From assembly GCA_040507225.1 (NCBI GenBank), contig JBEVVG010000001.1, positions 1,798,001-1,862,000 of the forward strand: a stretch of DNA of 64,000 nt, written 5' to 3'. This document shows, piece after piece, positions 44,364 through 54,133 of the stretch. The notes beneath the pieces are model-generated. The model worked only from the letters and a program-made list of their open reading frames with translations. It did not search any database and was not told the origin of the DNA. The stretch's first letter is position 1, and each line of letters begins with the position of its first letter. Source of the DNA: Thiodiazotropha sp040507225 (GTDB lineage Bacteria > Pseudomonadota > Gammaproteobacteria > Chromatiales > Chromatiaceae). Position numbers and translations under genes: made by a program.

Positions 44364-45260
44364 ATGAAGCAAGACACTGACACCCTATTCCAGTCCGATC
44401 TCGACCTGAAACTGCTGAACCGGGGCAAGGTTCGAGATATTTACGAAGTGGATGATCAGCACCTGTTGATCGTCACCACAGACCGGTTGTCGGCGTTCGA
44501 CGTGGTCATGCCTCAGGCGATTCCCGGTAAGGGCGAAGTACTCACCCGGGTGGCCAACTTCTGGTTCCAGCGCACCCGTTCGATCATCCCAAACCACCTC
44601 TCGGACATCCCCCTGGAACAGGTGGTCAAAGATCCCGGGCAACGCGCATTGCTGGGTGATCGCTGGCTGATCGTGCGTAAACTCAAGCCGCTCCCGGTTG
44701 AGGCGATCGTGCGCGGCTACCTGATCGGTTCAGGCTGGAAGGACTATCAGCAAAGCGGTGGTGTGTGCGGAATCCCATTGCCTGAGAACCTGCGCCTGGC
44801 GGATCGCCTGCCCGAGGCCATCTTTACGCCCTCCACCAAGGCCGACGTGGGTGATCATGACATCAATATCGATTTCGAACAGACCGTCGAACTGCTTGGC
44901 CGAGCGCTCGCGGAACAGGTGCGTGATGTCAGCATCCGGCTTTACACAGAGTCTGCGGAATATGCCTTGCAGCGGGGCATCATCATCGCCGATACCAAAT
45001 TCGAATTCGGTCTCGACGACGCCGGCAAGCTTCACCTGATCGACGAGATACTCACTCCGGACTCCTCCCGTTTCTGGCCCGCCGACACTTATCAGCCGGG
45101 CGTCAGCCCGCCCAGCTTCGACAAACAGTTCGTTCGCGATTACCTGGAAACCCTGGATTGGGACAAAACCCCCCCGGGCCCGGAACTGCCGCCTGAAGTT
45201 ATCCGCAAAACGGCCGACAAATACCTAGAGGCGGAACGGCGTCTGACCGGAACCGACTGA
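44364..45260 (+). CDS. purC: SAICAR synthetase (phosphoribosylaminoimidazole-succinocarboxamide synthase)
   Basis: A 298-residue purine-synthesis enzyme of the longer, yeast Ade1-like form. Blocks seen are NRGKVRDIYEVDDQHLL, TDRLSAFDVVMPQAIPGKG, LKPLPVEAIVRGYLIGSGW and DEILTPDSSRFW. A -10 (TATAAT, 44331-44336) lies just upstream. It stands alone. Confidence 0.95.
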   Translation: MKQDTDTLFQSDLDLKLLNRGKVRDIYEVDDQHLLIVTTDRLSAFDVVMPQAIPGKGEVLTRVANFWFQRTRSIIPNHLSDIPLEQVVKDPGQRALLGDRWLIVRKLKPLPVEAIVRGYLIGSGWKDYQQSGGVCGIPLPENLRLADRLPEAIFTPSTKADVGDHDINIDFEQTVELLGRALAEQVRDVSIRLYTESAEYALQRGIIIADTKFEFGLDDAGKLHLIDEILTPDSSRFWPADTYQPGVSPPSFDKQFVRDYLETLDWDKTPPGPELPPEVIRKTADKYLEAERRLTGTD

Positions 45261-45465
45261 CGGCCACCTCCGCGCAGCCGGAAAACGGCTCCGGAACGCC
45301 GATTCGCGGGTTCGCGAACCCGGTAGCCCTTTTCATGACTTTCGTTCCCAAGACGAAATGGGTTATCGGATAACATGAGCGGGCTCAACCGTTCGACCGG
45401 GGTTAGGCGACGGTTGTGTTGCCCGTCCGGACTGCAGGGCAAATGGTGTACTGTTTCAATAGGCA

Positions 45466-45729
45466 ATGACTCAACATAATCCAAATCCAACCCGGGTGGT
45501 GATCTACACGACCCTGAAGTGCCCTCACTGCCTGCACCTGAAACGCTGGTTGAAAAAAAACCATGTCCCGTTTTTGGACTTCAACGTTGCCAATCCCGGC
45601 AAAATTCAGAAAAAATTCTTCGAAATCGGTGGCCGCACCGTACCCCTGATCGTGGTTGGGGAGCAGTACTTCGAGGGATTCAATCCAAATCAACTGAAGA
45701 AGGTTCTGGAACTGGAAGGCCTGATGTAG
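45466..45729 (+). CDS. Glutaredoxin-like protein
   Basis: An 87-residue single-domain glutaredoxin fold with the redox motif KCPHC near residue 18 and the cis-proline in RTVPLIVV. The last part GFNPNQLKKVLELEGL is typical. It reduces disulfides or mixed glutathione disulfides in the cytoplasm; the target is unknown. It stands about 205 bp after purC. Confidence 0.85.
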   Translation: MTQHNPNPTRVVIYTTLKCPHCLHLKRWLKKNHVPFLDFNVANPGKIQKKFFEIGGRTVPLIVVGEQYFEGFNPNQLKKVLELEGLM

Positions 45730-45894
45730 GCACGGTTTTCAGCGATTCACAATCAACCCGGCGATTACATAGATTGTGTCAGACTTCGGAATGGCCCTCG
45801 ATCAAGGTGTGGATCAACGGCTGACGGATGGCGGGCGTTCGTCACTTCCACGCGGGTTGTGGCGATGCGCAATGACTGGAATGGGGGAAAGCAC

Positions 45895-45918
45895 AGTCCC
45901 CCGGCCATCCGGGGGACT
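45895..45918. terminator. Hairpin ending the glycolytic cluster
   Basis: A perfect 10-bp stem (45895-45904 with 45909-45918, loop CCAT), 15 bp after the fba stop on the minus strand, followed there by a short CTTT run. Confidence 0.6.
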
Positions 45919-45932
45919 GAGACACAAGCGTA

Positions 45933-46997
45933 TCAGTTGACCTTCGGGTTCAACTCACCACTTTCATAGCGTTTCTGCATGTTTTCCAGAGAGATCGGGG
46001 TGATCTTGTCCGCCATGCCAGCAGAACCGAATGCCTCATAACGGGCTTTACAGATCTCCGCCATGGCCTTGGTGGCCTCCTTGAGGAACTTGCGGGGATC
46101 GAAGTTGGACTTATTGTCGTTGAGGTGCTTGCGGATGGAACCGGTGGACGCCATACGCAGGTCGGTATCGATATTCACCTTACGCACACCGTGCTTGATG
46201 CCCTCGACGATCTCCTCGACCGGCACACCATAGGTCTCGCCCATATCACCACCGTATTCGTTGATGATCGCCAGCCAGTCCTGCGGAACCGAAGAGGATC
46301 CGTGCATGACCAGGTGGGTGTTGGGGATACGTGCATGGATCTCTTTTACCCGCTCGATCGCCAGGATGTCACCGGTCGGCGGACGGGTGAACTTGTAGGC
46401 GCCATGGGAGGTGCCGATGGCGATAGCCAGGGCATCCACGCCGGTCTTGGTGACGAAGTCAGCCGCTTCATCGGGATCGGTCAGGAGTTGACTGTGGTCC
46501 AGGGTGCCTTCGGCGCCGACACCATCCTCTTCACCGGCCTGGCCGGTTTCGAGGGAACCCAGGCAGCCCAGTTCACCTTCCACGGAAACACCGCCCGCGT
46601 GGGCCATCTCGACCACCTTGGCGGTGGTTTCGACGTTGTATTCATAGGAAGACGGGGTCTTGCCGTCGGTCATCAGGGAGCCATCCATCATGACCGATGA
46701 GAAACCGGACTGGATGGAACGCAGACAAACCCCCGGTGAGGTGCCGTGATCCTGATGCATACAGACCGGAATATGCGGGTACATCTCGGTAGCTGCAACG
46801 ATCAGGTGGCGCAGGAAGGGTTCACCCGCATAGGACCGCGCACCCGCGGAACCCTGCAAAATGACCGGACTGTTGACGGCATCCGCTGCCTGCATGATGG
46901 CATGCACCTGCTCCATGTTGTTGACATTGAACGCCGGCAGACCGTAGCCGTGTTCAGCGGCATGATCGAGAAGTTGGCGCAGGGAAATCAGAGCCAT
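45933..46997 (-). CDS. fba: Fructose-bisphosphate aldolase, class II
   Basis: A 354-residue zinc aldolase of glycolysis and the Calvin cycle, of the longer Calvin-cycle subtype. Metal and substrate blocks are CMHQDHGTSP, VEGELGCLGSLETG, IGTSHGAYKF and VMHGSSSVPQ. It is last in the tkt-gap-pgk-pyk-fba run and ends at a hairpin. Confidence 0.95.
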   Translation of the reverse strand: MALISLRQLLDHAAEHGYGLPAFNVNNMEQVHAIMQAADAVNSPVILQGSAGARSYAGEPFLRHLIVAATEMYPHIPVCMHQDHGTSPGVCLRSIQSGFSSVMMDGSLMTDGKTPSSYEYNVETTAKVVEMAHAGGVSVEGELGCLGSLETGQAGEEDGVGAEGTLDHSQLLTDPDEAADFVTKTGVDALAIAIGTSHGAYKFTRPPTGDILAIERVKEIHARIPNTHLVMHGSSSVPQDWLAIINEYGGDMGETYGVPVEEIVEGIKHGVRKVNIDTDLRMASTGSIRKHLNDNKSNFDPRKFLKEATKAMAEICKARYEAFGSAGMADKITPISLENMQKRYESGELNPKVN

Positions 46998-47090
46998 GAT
47001 AGCCTCCTTGGATTAAGGTTTACTTGTTTCTACTGTTCAGGTAGCGCGTTGAAATCCGCATCAGTTCTGCGGCCTGTCAGCGCGATACCG

Positions 47091-48542
47091 TTAATCGTAT
47101 TTACCGGCGAGCACATGCTCGCCGACACGCATGATCTTCATGATGTTGGTTTGACCCTCCACACCGGAGCGATCACCCTTGGTGATCAGCACGAGATCGT
47201 TCTCCCGCACTTCACCCCGGCGCAGCAATTCGTCAATGACCTCTTCGTTGACCTGGTCCACATTGGTACTGGCCACATCGAAGCTGACCGGATAGACACC
47301 GCGATAGAGGGTCACCTTGCGACGGGTGCGTACATGCCGGGTCAAGGCGTAAATGGGTATTCCCGAACTGATTCGGGACATCCATTTCACGGTGGATCCG
47401 GATTCGGTAAGCGCCGCGATCGCTTTCACCCCAAGATGATTGGCGGTATACATGGTAGCCATGGCTATCGCCTCGTCCACCCGGCCAAACACACTGTCCA
47501 GCCGGTGATGTGAGCGCCGGGCTGTCTGATGTTTCTCCGCTTCGACACAGACCCGGTTCATGGCCATCACCACCTTGTGAGGATACTTGCCCACGGAGGT
47601 CTCGGCAGACAGCATGACCGCGTCAGTACCATCGAGGACCGCATTGGCCACGTCGAACACCTCGGCACGGGTGGGAATCGGGCTTTCGATCATCGATTGC
47701 ATCATCTGGGTCGCGGTGATGACGACGGAGTTCAATTCACGCGCAGTCTTGATGATCTCTTTCTGCACTGCCGGAAGTTCGGCATCGCCGATTTCAACCC
47801 CAAGGTCGCCCCGCGCCACCATTATGGCATCCGATGCCTGGATAATGTCCGCAAGACAATCAAGGGCTTCCGCCCGCTCAATCTTGGCGATCAGGCCACC
47901 GCTGCCACCGGCTTCTTCCAACAGACGACGCGCCTCATGGATATCCTCCCCATTGCGCACGAAAGATACGGCTAGGTAGTCGGTGTCGATTTCTGCTGCG
48001 AAGCGGATATCGTCACGATCCTTATCGGTCAGTGCGGGGGCGGACAGACCACCCCCCTGTTTGTTGATGCCCTTGTTGTTGGAAAGCTTGCCCCCAACCA
48101 CCACTTTGCAGCGGACCTCACTGCCTTCCACTTCAGATACCCAGAGCTCAATCGCCCCGTCATCCAGGAGCAGCGTGTCGCCCCGGGCCACATCATTGAT
48201 CAGTTCCGGGTAGGTCAGACCGACCCGCTCCTGATCACCGGACTCCAGGGGACAACTGGCGTCGAGGATAAACTGGCTGTTTTCCTCGAGTTCAACGAAC
48301 TTGGACTTAAATCGTCCGATGCGGATCTTCGGCCCCTGCAGATCACACAGCACACCGATCTGCCGGCCACAGGCCCGGGCACGATTGCGGATGCGTTCTG
48401 CCCGGTCCCGGTGAGATTCGTGAGCATCATGAGAGAGATTGAGGCGGACGATGTCCACTCCGGCATGGATGAGTTTGTCCAGGACCTTTGGATCGTCCGT
48501 TGCCGGTCCCAGGGTTGCAACTATTTTGGTTCGTCTTGGCAT
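47091..48542 (-). CDS. pyk: Pyruvate kinase
   Basis: A 483-residue enzyme. The start at 48542 (MPRRTKIVATLGPATDD) is fixed by family alignment; the reading frame continues to 48917 through the pgk region without homology. Blocks seen are RLNLSHDAHESH, CDLQGPKIRIG, the active-site lysine in GLIAKIERAEA and ARGDLGVEIG. It converts PEP and ADP to pyruvate and ATP. A hairpin (48579-48598) separates it from pgk. Confidence 0.95.
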   Translation of the reverse strand: MPRRTKIVATLGPATDDPKVLDKLIHAGVDIVRLNLSHDAHESHRDRAERIRNRARACGRQIGVLCDLQGPKIRIGRFKSKFVELEENSQFILDASCPLESGDQERVGLTYPELINDVARGDTLLLDDGAIELWVSEVEGSEVRCKVVVGGKLSNNKGINKQGGGLSAPALTDKDRDDIRFAAEIDTDYLAVSFVRNGEDIHEARRLLEEAGGSGGLIAKIERAEALDCLADIIQASDAIMVARGDLGVEIGDAELPAVQKEIIKTARELNSVVITATQMMQSMIESPIPTRAEVFDVANAVLDGTDAVMLSAETSVGKYPHKVVMAMNRVCVEAEKHQTARRSHHRLDSVFGRVDEAIAMATMYTANHLGVKAIAALTESGSTVKWMSRISSGIPIYALTRHVRTRRKVTLYRGVYPVSFDVASTNVDQVNEEVIDELLRRGEVRENDLVLITKGDRSGVEGQTNIMKIMRVGEHVLAGKYD

Positions 48543-48578
48543 ACCATTCCAGCCAGATGCATGATGCATATTTGATTC

Positions 48579-48598
48579 GGCCGGACCCCTGTCCGGCC
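48579..48598. terminator. Hairpin between pgk and pyk
   Basis: A perfect 8-bp stem GGCCGGAC/GTCCGGCC with loop CCCT, without a T-run. It may reduce transcription from pgk into pyk or protect the pgk mRNA end. Confidence 0.4.
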
Positions 48599-48621
48599 AT
48601 TCAGGTGCAGAGTTCGGTTGA

Positions 48622-49803
48622 TTACTTTGCTGCACAGGCTTCCAACATGGCAACAGCCGGGAGGGTCTTGCCTTCCAGGTACTCCAGGAAGGCGCCGCCT
48701 GCCGTGGAGATGTAGGAAACCTTGTCGTAGATATCGTATTTCTGAATCGCGGCAATGGTGTCGCCACCGCCTGCCAGGGAGAAGCCCGGAGAATTGGCGA
48801 TCGCCATGGAGACGGTCTTGGTGCCTTCACCAAACTGATCGAATTCGAACACGCCCACCGGGCCGTTCCAGACAATGGTTCCGGCCTGAGCGATGATATC
48901 GGCCAGCTCCTTCGCACTGTCCGGACCGATATCGAAAATCATTTCGTCGTCGGCCACATCGTCGGCACTCTTCAGCACCGCGGGCTCGTTCTCATCAAAT
49001 TGCTTACCCACCACCACGTCGGTGGCGATCGGGATAATCGCACCCCGGTCCTTCATCTTTTCGATCAGCGCCTGAGCCGTGGGCACCAGGTCGTCCTCGC
49101 ACAGGGACTTGCCCACATTTTTGCCAACCGCCTTGAGAAAGGTGTTTGCGATACCGCCGCCGACCACCAGTTGATCAACCTTCTCGGAGAGGGCTTCCAG
49201 TACGGTCAGCTTGGTGGACACCTTGGAGCCGCCAACGATGGCCACCATCGGACGGGCCGGGTTGGCCAGTGCGCGCGCCAGGTTATCCAGTTCATCGGCC
49301 AGCAGCAGGCCGGCGCAGGCGACCGGTGCGAATTTACCGGCACCGTGAGTGGATGCCTGGGCCCGATGCGCGGTGCCGAAGGCGTCCATCACGAAGACAT
49401 CGCAAAGCGCGGCGTATTTTTTCGCCAGGTCCTCGTTGTCCTTTTTCTCACCGGCATTGAAGCGTACGTTTTCAAGCAGCACCACTTCCCCGCCAGCCAC
49501 ATCGAAACCGCCATCCAGGTAGTCCTTGATCAGACGTACAGTGGTGCCGAGCTTTGCGGACATGTCATCCGCGATGGGAGCCATCGAGTTCTCTTCAGAG
49601 TAAACACCCTCTTCCGGGCGTCCACGATGCGACATCACCATCACCTTGGCGCCGGATTTGACGCAGTGCTCGATGGTCGGCATGGAAGCGGTGATTCGGG
49701 CATCCGAAGTCACCTTGCCGTCCTTGACGGGCACATTGAGATCCGCGCGGATCAACACGCGCTTGCCAGCAAGATCAAGATCGGTCAGCTTGATGAAGGA
49801 CAT
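48622..49803 (-). CDS. pgk: Phosphoglycerate kinase
   Basis: A 393-residue enzyme of glycolysis and the Calvin cycle. Seen are RVLIRADLNVPVKDGKVTSD at the N-terminus, VMSHRGRPEE, IVGGSKVSTKL and the C-terminal nucleotide block SLAGGGDTIAAI. It lies between gap and pyk, 155 bp downstream of gap. Confidence 0.96.
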   Translation of the reverse strand: MSFIKLTDLDLAGKRVLIRADLNVPVKDGKVTSDARITASMPTIEHCVKSGAKVMVMSHRGRPEEGVYSEENSMAPIADDMSAKLGTTVRLIKDYLDGGFDVAGGEVVLLENVRFNAGEKKDNEDLAKKYAALCDVFVMDAFGTAHRAQASTHGAGKFAPVACAGLLLADELDNLARALANPARPMVAIVGGSKVSTKLTVLEALSEKVDQLVVGGGIANTFLKAVGKNVGKSLCEDDLVPTAQALIEKMKDRGAIIPIATDVVVGKQFDENEPAVLKSADDVADDEMIFDIGPDSAKELADIIAQAGTIVWNGPVGVFEFDQFGEGTKTVSMAIANSPGFSLAGGGDTIAAIQKYDIYDKVSYISTAGGAFLEYLEGKTLPAVAMLEACAAK

Positions 49804-49843
49804 AACAGACTCCTGCGTCGATTCTACTTTCTATATATGAATA

Positions 49844-49903
49844 TTGAATTATGGATTCTGGTGCGTGTCATGACACGGGATCCGGCCACAACCCATAATT
49901 CAA
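49844..49903. repeat. Intergenic inverted-repeat element between gap and pgk
   Basis: Perfect 11-bp outer arms (TTGAATTATGG at 49844-49854, its complement at 49893-49903) enclose a 14-bp palindrome CGTGTCATGACACG at 49864-49877. A second palindrome GTTCCGCG-T-CGCGGAAC follows near 49913-49929. Function unknown. Confidence 0.6.
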
Positions 49904-49958
49904 GACTCACCGGTTCCGCGTCGCGGAACGGTCAACCGCCCGTTCCGCGACAAGCGGA

Positions 49959-50960
49959 TTACTTGGAGACGTGCTCCACCATGCGCAGCATGTTGCAGGT
50001 GTAGCCGTACTCGTTGTCATACCAGGAAACCACCTTGAGGAAGGTGTCATCCAGGGCGATACCGGCGCCGGCATCGAAAATCGACGGGGTGGAACGACCG
50101 CGGAAATCGGTGGAAACCACCTTGTCCTCAGTGTAAGCCAGCACGCCAGCCAGGTCACCGGACTCGGAAGCGGCTTTCATGGCGGCACAGATTTCGTCGT
50201 AGCTGGCGCCCTTGTTCAATTCCACAGTCAGGTCGACCACGGATACGTCGGAGGTGGGCACGCGGAAAGCCATACCGGTCAGCTTGCCGTTCAGTTCGGG
50301 CAGCACCTTGCCCACGGCCTTGGCGGCACCGGTGGAGGACGGGATGATGTTCTCCAGGATGCCGCGACCACCGCGCCAATCCTTCTGCGAAGGACCGTCG
50401 ACGGTCTTCTGGGTGGCGGTGGCAGCGTGCACGGTGGACATCAGGCCACGCTTGATGCCCCAGTTATCGTTCAGCACCTTCGCCACGGGAGCCAGGCAGT
50501 TGGTAGTACAGGAAGCGGCGGAAACGATGGTCTGACCGGCGTAGTCATTGTGATTGACTCCGTAGACGAACATCGGGGTGGCGTCCTTGGAAGGCGCACT
50601 CTGTACGACCTTCTTGGCACCGGCTTCGATGTGCTTCTGACAGGTCTCTTCGGTGAGGAAGAAACCGGTACACTCGATGACCAGCTCAGCACCGACTTCG
50701 TCCCACTTCAGGTTGGCCGGATCGCGCTCGGCGGTCAGACGGATGTTCTTGCCGTTGACAACCATGTTGCTGCCTTCCACGGAGATGCTGCCCGGGAAGT
50801 TACCGTGTACGGAATCGTACTGCAGCATGTAGGCCAGGTAGTCGGGTTCCAGCAGATCGTTGATGCCGACGACTTCGATGTTGGGGAAGTCTTTCGCGAT
50901 GGCACGGAACGCCATACGGCCGATGCGGCCAAAACCATTGATACCTACTTTGATAGTCAT
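49959..50960 (-). CDS. gap: Glyceraldehyde-3-phosphate dehydrogenase
   Basis: A 333-residue enzyme with the NAD-binding start KVGINGFGRIGRMAFRAI, the catalytic cysteine in SAASCTTNCLAP and the substrate block STGAAKAVGKVLPELNGK. It lies 75 bp downstream of tkt and serves both glycolysis and carbon fixation. Confidence 0.97.
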   Translation of the reverse strand: MTIKVGINGFGRIGRMAFRAIAKDFPNIEVVGINDLLEPDYLAYMLQYDSVHGNFPGSISVEGSNMVVNGKNIRLTAERDPANLKWDEVGAELVIECTGFFLTEETCQKHIEAGAKKVVQSAPSKDATPMFVYGVNHNDYAGQTIVSAASCTTNCLAPVAKVLNDNWGIKRGLMSTVHAATATQKTVDGPSQKDWRGGRGILENIIPSSTGAAKAVGKVLPELNGKLTGMAFRVPTSDVSVVDLTVELNKGASYDEICAAMKAASESGDLAGVLAYTEDKVVSTDFRGRSTPSIFDAGAGIALDDTFLKVVSWYDNEYGYTCNMLRMVEHVSK

Positions 50961-51035
50961 ATCGATTCTCCGTTAAACGTATGTAGAGTTGTATTCGTTG
51001 TGAGGCGGGGCGCGGTTTGCGCCCCGCGGGAAGTC

Positions 51036-53024
51036 TCAGGCACTCACTTCATTGATGGCTGCAAGCACATTCTCAGCAGTGAAGCCGAACTCCTTGAACA
51101 ATTGACCGGCCGGGGCCGATTCGCCGAAACGGTTGATGCCGACAACCTTGCCGTTGAGACCGACATACTTGTACCAGCCATCGGTGACCGCAGCCTCTAC
51201 CGCCACCCGGGCAGTCACTGCGGAAGGCAGCACGGCTTCGCGATAGGCGGCGTCCTGTTCGTCGAAACGTTTGCTGTTGGGCATGGAGACCACGCGCACC
51301 TTCTTAGCGGAATCCGCTGCGGCCTTGGCAGCGATCTCGACCTCGGAACCGGTGGCGATCACGATCACATCCGGGGTACCGTCACAGTCGGCAAGAATGT
51401 AACCACCCTTGGCAATGTCCGCGATCTGCGCATCACTGCGGGCCTGATGGGCGAGGTTCTGGCGGGAGAAGATCAGACAGGTCGGCCCTTCCTTCTTGTC
51501 GACCGCAGCCTTCCATGCAACCGCGGTTTCCACTGCGTCACAGGGACGCCATACGTCCATGTTGGGGATCATGCGCAGGGTCGGAATCTGCTCAATCGGC
51601 TGATGGGTCGGTCCGTCCTCACCCAGACCGATGGAGTCATGGGTATACACGAAAATGGAGCGCAGCTTCATCAGTGCGGCCATGCGCAGGGCATTACGCG
51701 CGTATTCCGAGAACATCAGGAAGGTACCGCCGTAGGGAATGAATCCCCCGTGCAGCGCCACACCGTTCATGATCGCGGACATGCCGAATTCGCGCACACC
51801 ATAGGAGATGTAATTGCCGCCGGTCTCGCCTTCGGTGATCGATTTCGACCCGGACCAGGCGGTGAGATTCGACGGTGTCAGATCTGCGGAGCCGCCGAGG
51901 AATTCGGGCAGTAGCGGGCCGAAACCGTTGAGGGTGTTCTGCGAAGCCTTGCGGGTGGCAGGGGATTCCGCCTTGCTGTTGACCTCATTGATGAACTGGG
52001 CGGCACCGGCTTCCCAGTCTGCGGGAAGATCACCGGCCATGCGGCGTTTGAATTCCGCGGCCAGTTCAGGATGGGCTGTCTCATAGGCAGCAAATTTCTC
52101 ATTCCAGGCCGCTTCGGCAGAGGCGCCGGAGGCCTTGGCGTCCCAACCTGCGTAGATCTCGTCGGGAATCACGAAGGCATCGTGTTTCCAGCCCAACTGC
52201 TCACGGGTGGCGGCGATCTCTTCCTCACCCAGGGGGGCGCCGTGGCAATCATGGCTGCCGGCCAGGTTCGGCGAACCGAAGCCGATGGTGGTCTTGCAGC
52301 AGATCAGACTGGGTTTGTCGCTTTCGGCCTGAGCGGCCTTGATGGCCTGATCGATGGCGTCTGCGTCATGCCCGTCCACCCCGCGCACCACGTGCCAGCC
52401 GTAGGCTTCGAAACGCGCCGGGGTATCGTCGGTGAACCAGTGCTCGGTTTCGCCGTCGATACTGATGCCATTGTCATCCCAGAAGGCAATCAGCTTACCC
52501 AGGCCCAGGGTTCCGGCAAGGGAGCAGGCCTCATGGGAGATGCCTTCCATCATGCAGCCGTCGCCGAGGAATACATAGGTGTTGTGATCAACGATCTCAT
52601 GACCCGACTGGTTGAACTGTGCGGCCAGGGTCTTCTCGGCCAGGGCCATGCCCACCGCATTGGTGATGCCCTGCCCCAGGGGACCGGTAGTGGTTTCAAC
52701 CCCTGGCGCGTATCCGTATTCCGGATGGCCCGGGGTTTTGGAATGCAACTGGCGGAAATTCTTCAGATCATCCATGCTCAGTTCGTACCCGGTGAGATGC
52801 AGCAGGGAATAGATCAGCATCGAACCATGGCCATTGGAAAGAACAAAGCGGTCGCGATCAGCCCATTCCGGATTGACCGGATTGTGTTTCATGTGGCTGT
52901 TCCAAAGCACCTCTGCGATATCGGCCATACCCATGGGCGCACCCGGGTGACCTGATTTGGCTTTCTGTACGGCATCCATACTCAGGGCACGAATGGCATT
53001 GGCGAGTTCTCTGCGTGAGGACAT
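51036..53024 (-). CDS. tkt: Transketolase
   Basis: A 662-residue ThDP enzyme of the pentose and Calvin cycles. Blocks seen are AKSGHPGAPMGMADIAEVLW, the ThDP motif GDGCMMEGISHEA, CKTTIGFGSPNLAGSHDCHG and THDSIGLGEDGPTHQPIEQ. A strong AGGAGG lies 6 nt before the ATG. First gene of the cluster. Confidence 0.97.
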   Translation of the reverse strand: MSSRRELANAIRALSMDAVQKAKSGHPGAPMGMADIAEVLWNSHMKHNPVNPEWADRDRFVLSNGHGSMLIYSLLHLTGYELSMDDLKNFRQLHSKTPGHPEYGYAPGVETTTGPLGQGITNAVGMALAEKTLAAQFNQSGHEIVDHNTYVFLGDGCMMEGISHEACSLAGTLGLGKLIAFWDDNGISIDGETEHWFTDDTPARFEAYGWHVVRGVDGHDADAIDQAIKAAQAESDKPSLICCKTTIGFGSPNLAGSHDCHGAPLGEEEIAATREQLGWKHDAFVIPDEIYAGWDAKASGASAEAAWNEKFAAYETAHPELAAEFKRRMAGDLPADWEAGAAQFINEVNSKAESPATRKASQNTLNGFGPLLPEFLGGSADLTPSNLTAWSGSKSITEGETGGNYISYGVREFGMSAIMNGVALHGGFIPYGGTFLMFSEYARNALRMAALMKLRSIFVYTHDSIGLGEDGPTHQPIEQIPTLRMIPNMDVWRPCDAVETAVAWKAAVDKKEGPTCLIFSRQNLAHQARSDAQIADIAKGGYILADCDGTPDVIVIATGSEVEIAAKAAADSAKKVRVVSMPNSKRFDEQDAAYREAVLPSAVTARVAVEAAVTDGWYKYVGLNGKVVGINRFGESAPAGQLFKEFGFTAENVLAAINEVSA

Positions 53025-53296
53025 TGACCCCTCCTAGATTATTTGAAGACTTGGTTATCTACTTTTAAAAACTGTGGAATGACGATTTTCCGGCTTCACA
53101 CCGCCCGATCGCTGCTCACATCCGTCCTACCCCTTGTGCGCGGTTACGCGGTTGTATTGCGGACGGGTGGAACAAGCCCCATGGGAAAAGGTCCGCTATT
53201 CTGACCCAAGCCATGAGCCCAGGGCAAGGCAGCGTACTTTACAGGCCGATAAGCTGGCTTGATGGGACACCGATCTAAGTGTTTTTTACAACGTTA

Positions 53297-53863
53297 TCAA
53301 CCCATTACATCACTCCGCCACTTAATGGAACAGCCCATACTGGGAATCTGGTCCCGGGGACCCTGGCCGGTTTCGGCGATCTGCTTCATGGCCTCGAACA
53401 GATCTCTGCGAACCTTTGGGTCCGCCGCCTGCTTGCGACTTTCATCCAGTCGACCCCGGTACTGAAGTTTCATAGCCGCGTTATAACCGAAAAAATCGGG
53501 GGTGCAGACGGCACCATAGGATTTGGCGACTTCCTGGGTCTCATCAAAGAGGTAGGGGAAGGGAAACTGCATCTGCTGCGCAATTCGCCGCATATTGTCG
53601 AAAGAGTCCTCTTCATACTCTGTCGGGTCGTTGGACATGATCGCCACCGCGTTCACCCCCAGATCCCGCAATTCACGGGTATCCCGTACGATCCGGTCGA
53701 TCACGGCCTTAACATAGGGGCAGTGATTGCAGATGAACATCACCAGCAAACCCCTCGCTCCAGCACACTCCCGCAGGGTCACGACGCTCCCATCCACCCC
53801 CTGGAGACAGAAATCCGGCGCATCGGCGCCAAAATCGCAAATCGGGGTCTGCAGTGAAACCAT
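53297..53863 (-). CDS. Thioredoxin-fold redoxin (AhpC/TSA-like)
   Basis: A 188-residue protein from the ATG at 53863 (a TTG at 53878 also opens the frame). The block APDFCLQGVDGSVVTLREC is followed by the motif FICNHCPYV, whose CNHC replaces the usual CxxC/peroxidatic cysteine context and defines a subgroup of thioredoxin-like proteins. No signal peptide. Role: thiol redox chemistry, substrate unknown. It is divergent from metK. Confidence 0.8.
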   Translation of the reverse strand: MVSLQTPICDFGADAPDFCLQGVDGSVVTLRECAGARGLLVMFICNHCPYVKAVIDRIVRDTRELRDLGVNAVAIMSNDPTEYEEDSFDNMRRIAQQMQFPFPYLFDETQEVAKSYGAVCTPDFFGYNAAMKLQYRGRLDESRKQAADPKVRRDLFEAMKQIAETGQGPRDQIPSMGCSIKWRSDVMG

Positions 53864-53971
53864 TATTGCACCATTCAATACAATGAATTGGGTCGGGGTG
53901 GGGCATTATGCAAAAAGCCGGCTTACGTGTAAAATCCCATTTTCGTCCGGATTCGGACACTCCCCCTGTTT

Positions 53972-54097
53972 GGCAACCCGCTGCGGACTGCGAGTCCCCT
54001 GTACCGAACCCCGTTACAGAGGGGCCTCGTCGAATGCCAGCGCTCAGCCCAGATCCGGGCCGGAGAGGACAAAACGGGTCCTCTGGCAACCCGCCGG
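53972..54097 (+). promoter_or_regulatory. Structured metK leader with repeated GGCAACCCGC
   Basis: The 270-bp region before metK contains the 10-mer GGCAACCCGC twice (53972-53981 and 54085-54094), each closely followed by CGGAC. There are two hairpins: one near 53996-54024 (CCCC-TGTA with TACA-GA-GGGG) and one at 54060-54097 (AGAGGAC/GTCCTCT inside CCGG/CCGG). It could be a regulatory leader; no known riboswitch class was recognised. Confidence 0.4.
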
Positions 54098-54133
54098 ACA
54101 GGACTACAACACAAGATCAGCAGCAAAAAAACC

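Noticed and set aside
45307..45322. 16-bp palindrome CGGGTTCGCGAACCCG after purC as a terminator
   Set aside because: Symmetric, but the T-run is weak and several bases away; left as an unassigned palindrome.
48543..48917. Upstream extension of the pyk frame
   Set aside because: It runs antisense-like in another frame through the end of pgk, and homology starts only at MPRRTKIV.
49971..51914. 647-codon plus-strand frame opposite gap and tkt
   Set aside because: Antisense shadow with His/Gly-rich nonsense composition; both minus-strand genes are certain.
53972..54097. metK leader as a classical S-box (SAM-I) riboswitch
   Set aside because: Only the GGCAACC string fits; the other conserved core strings and the kink-turn were not found.
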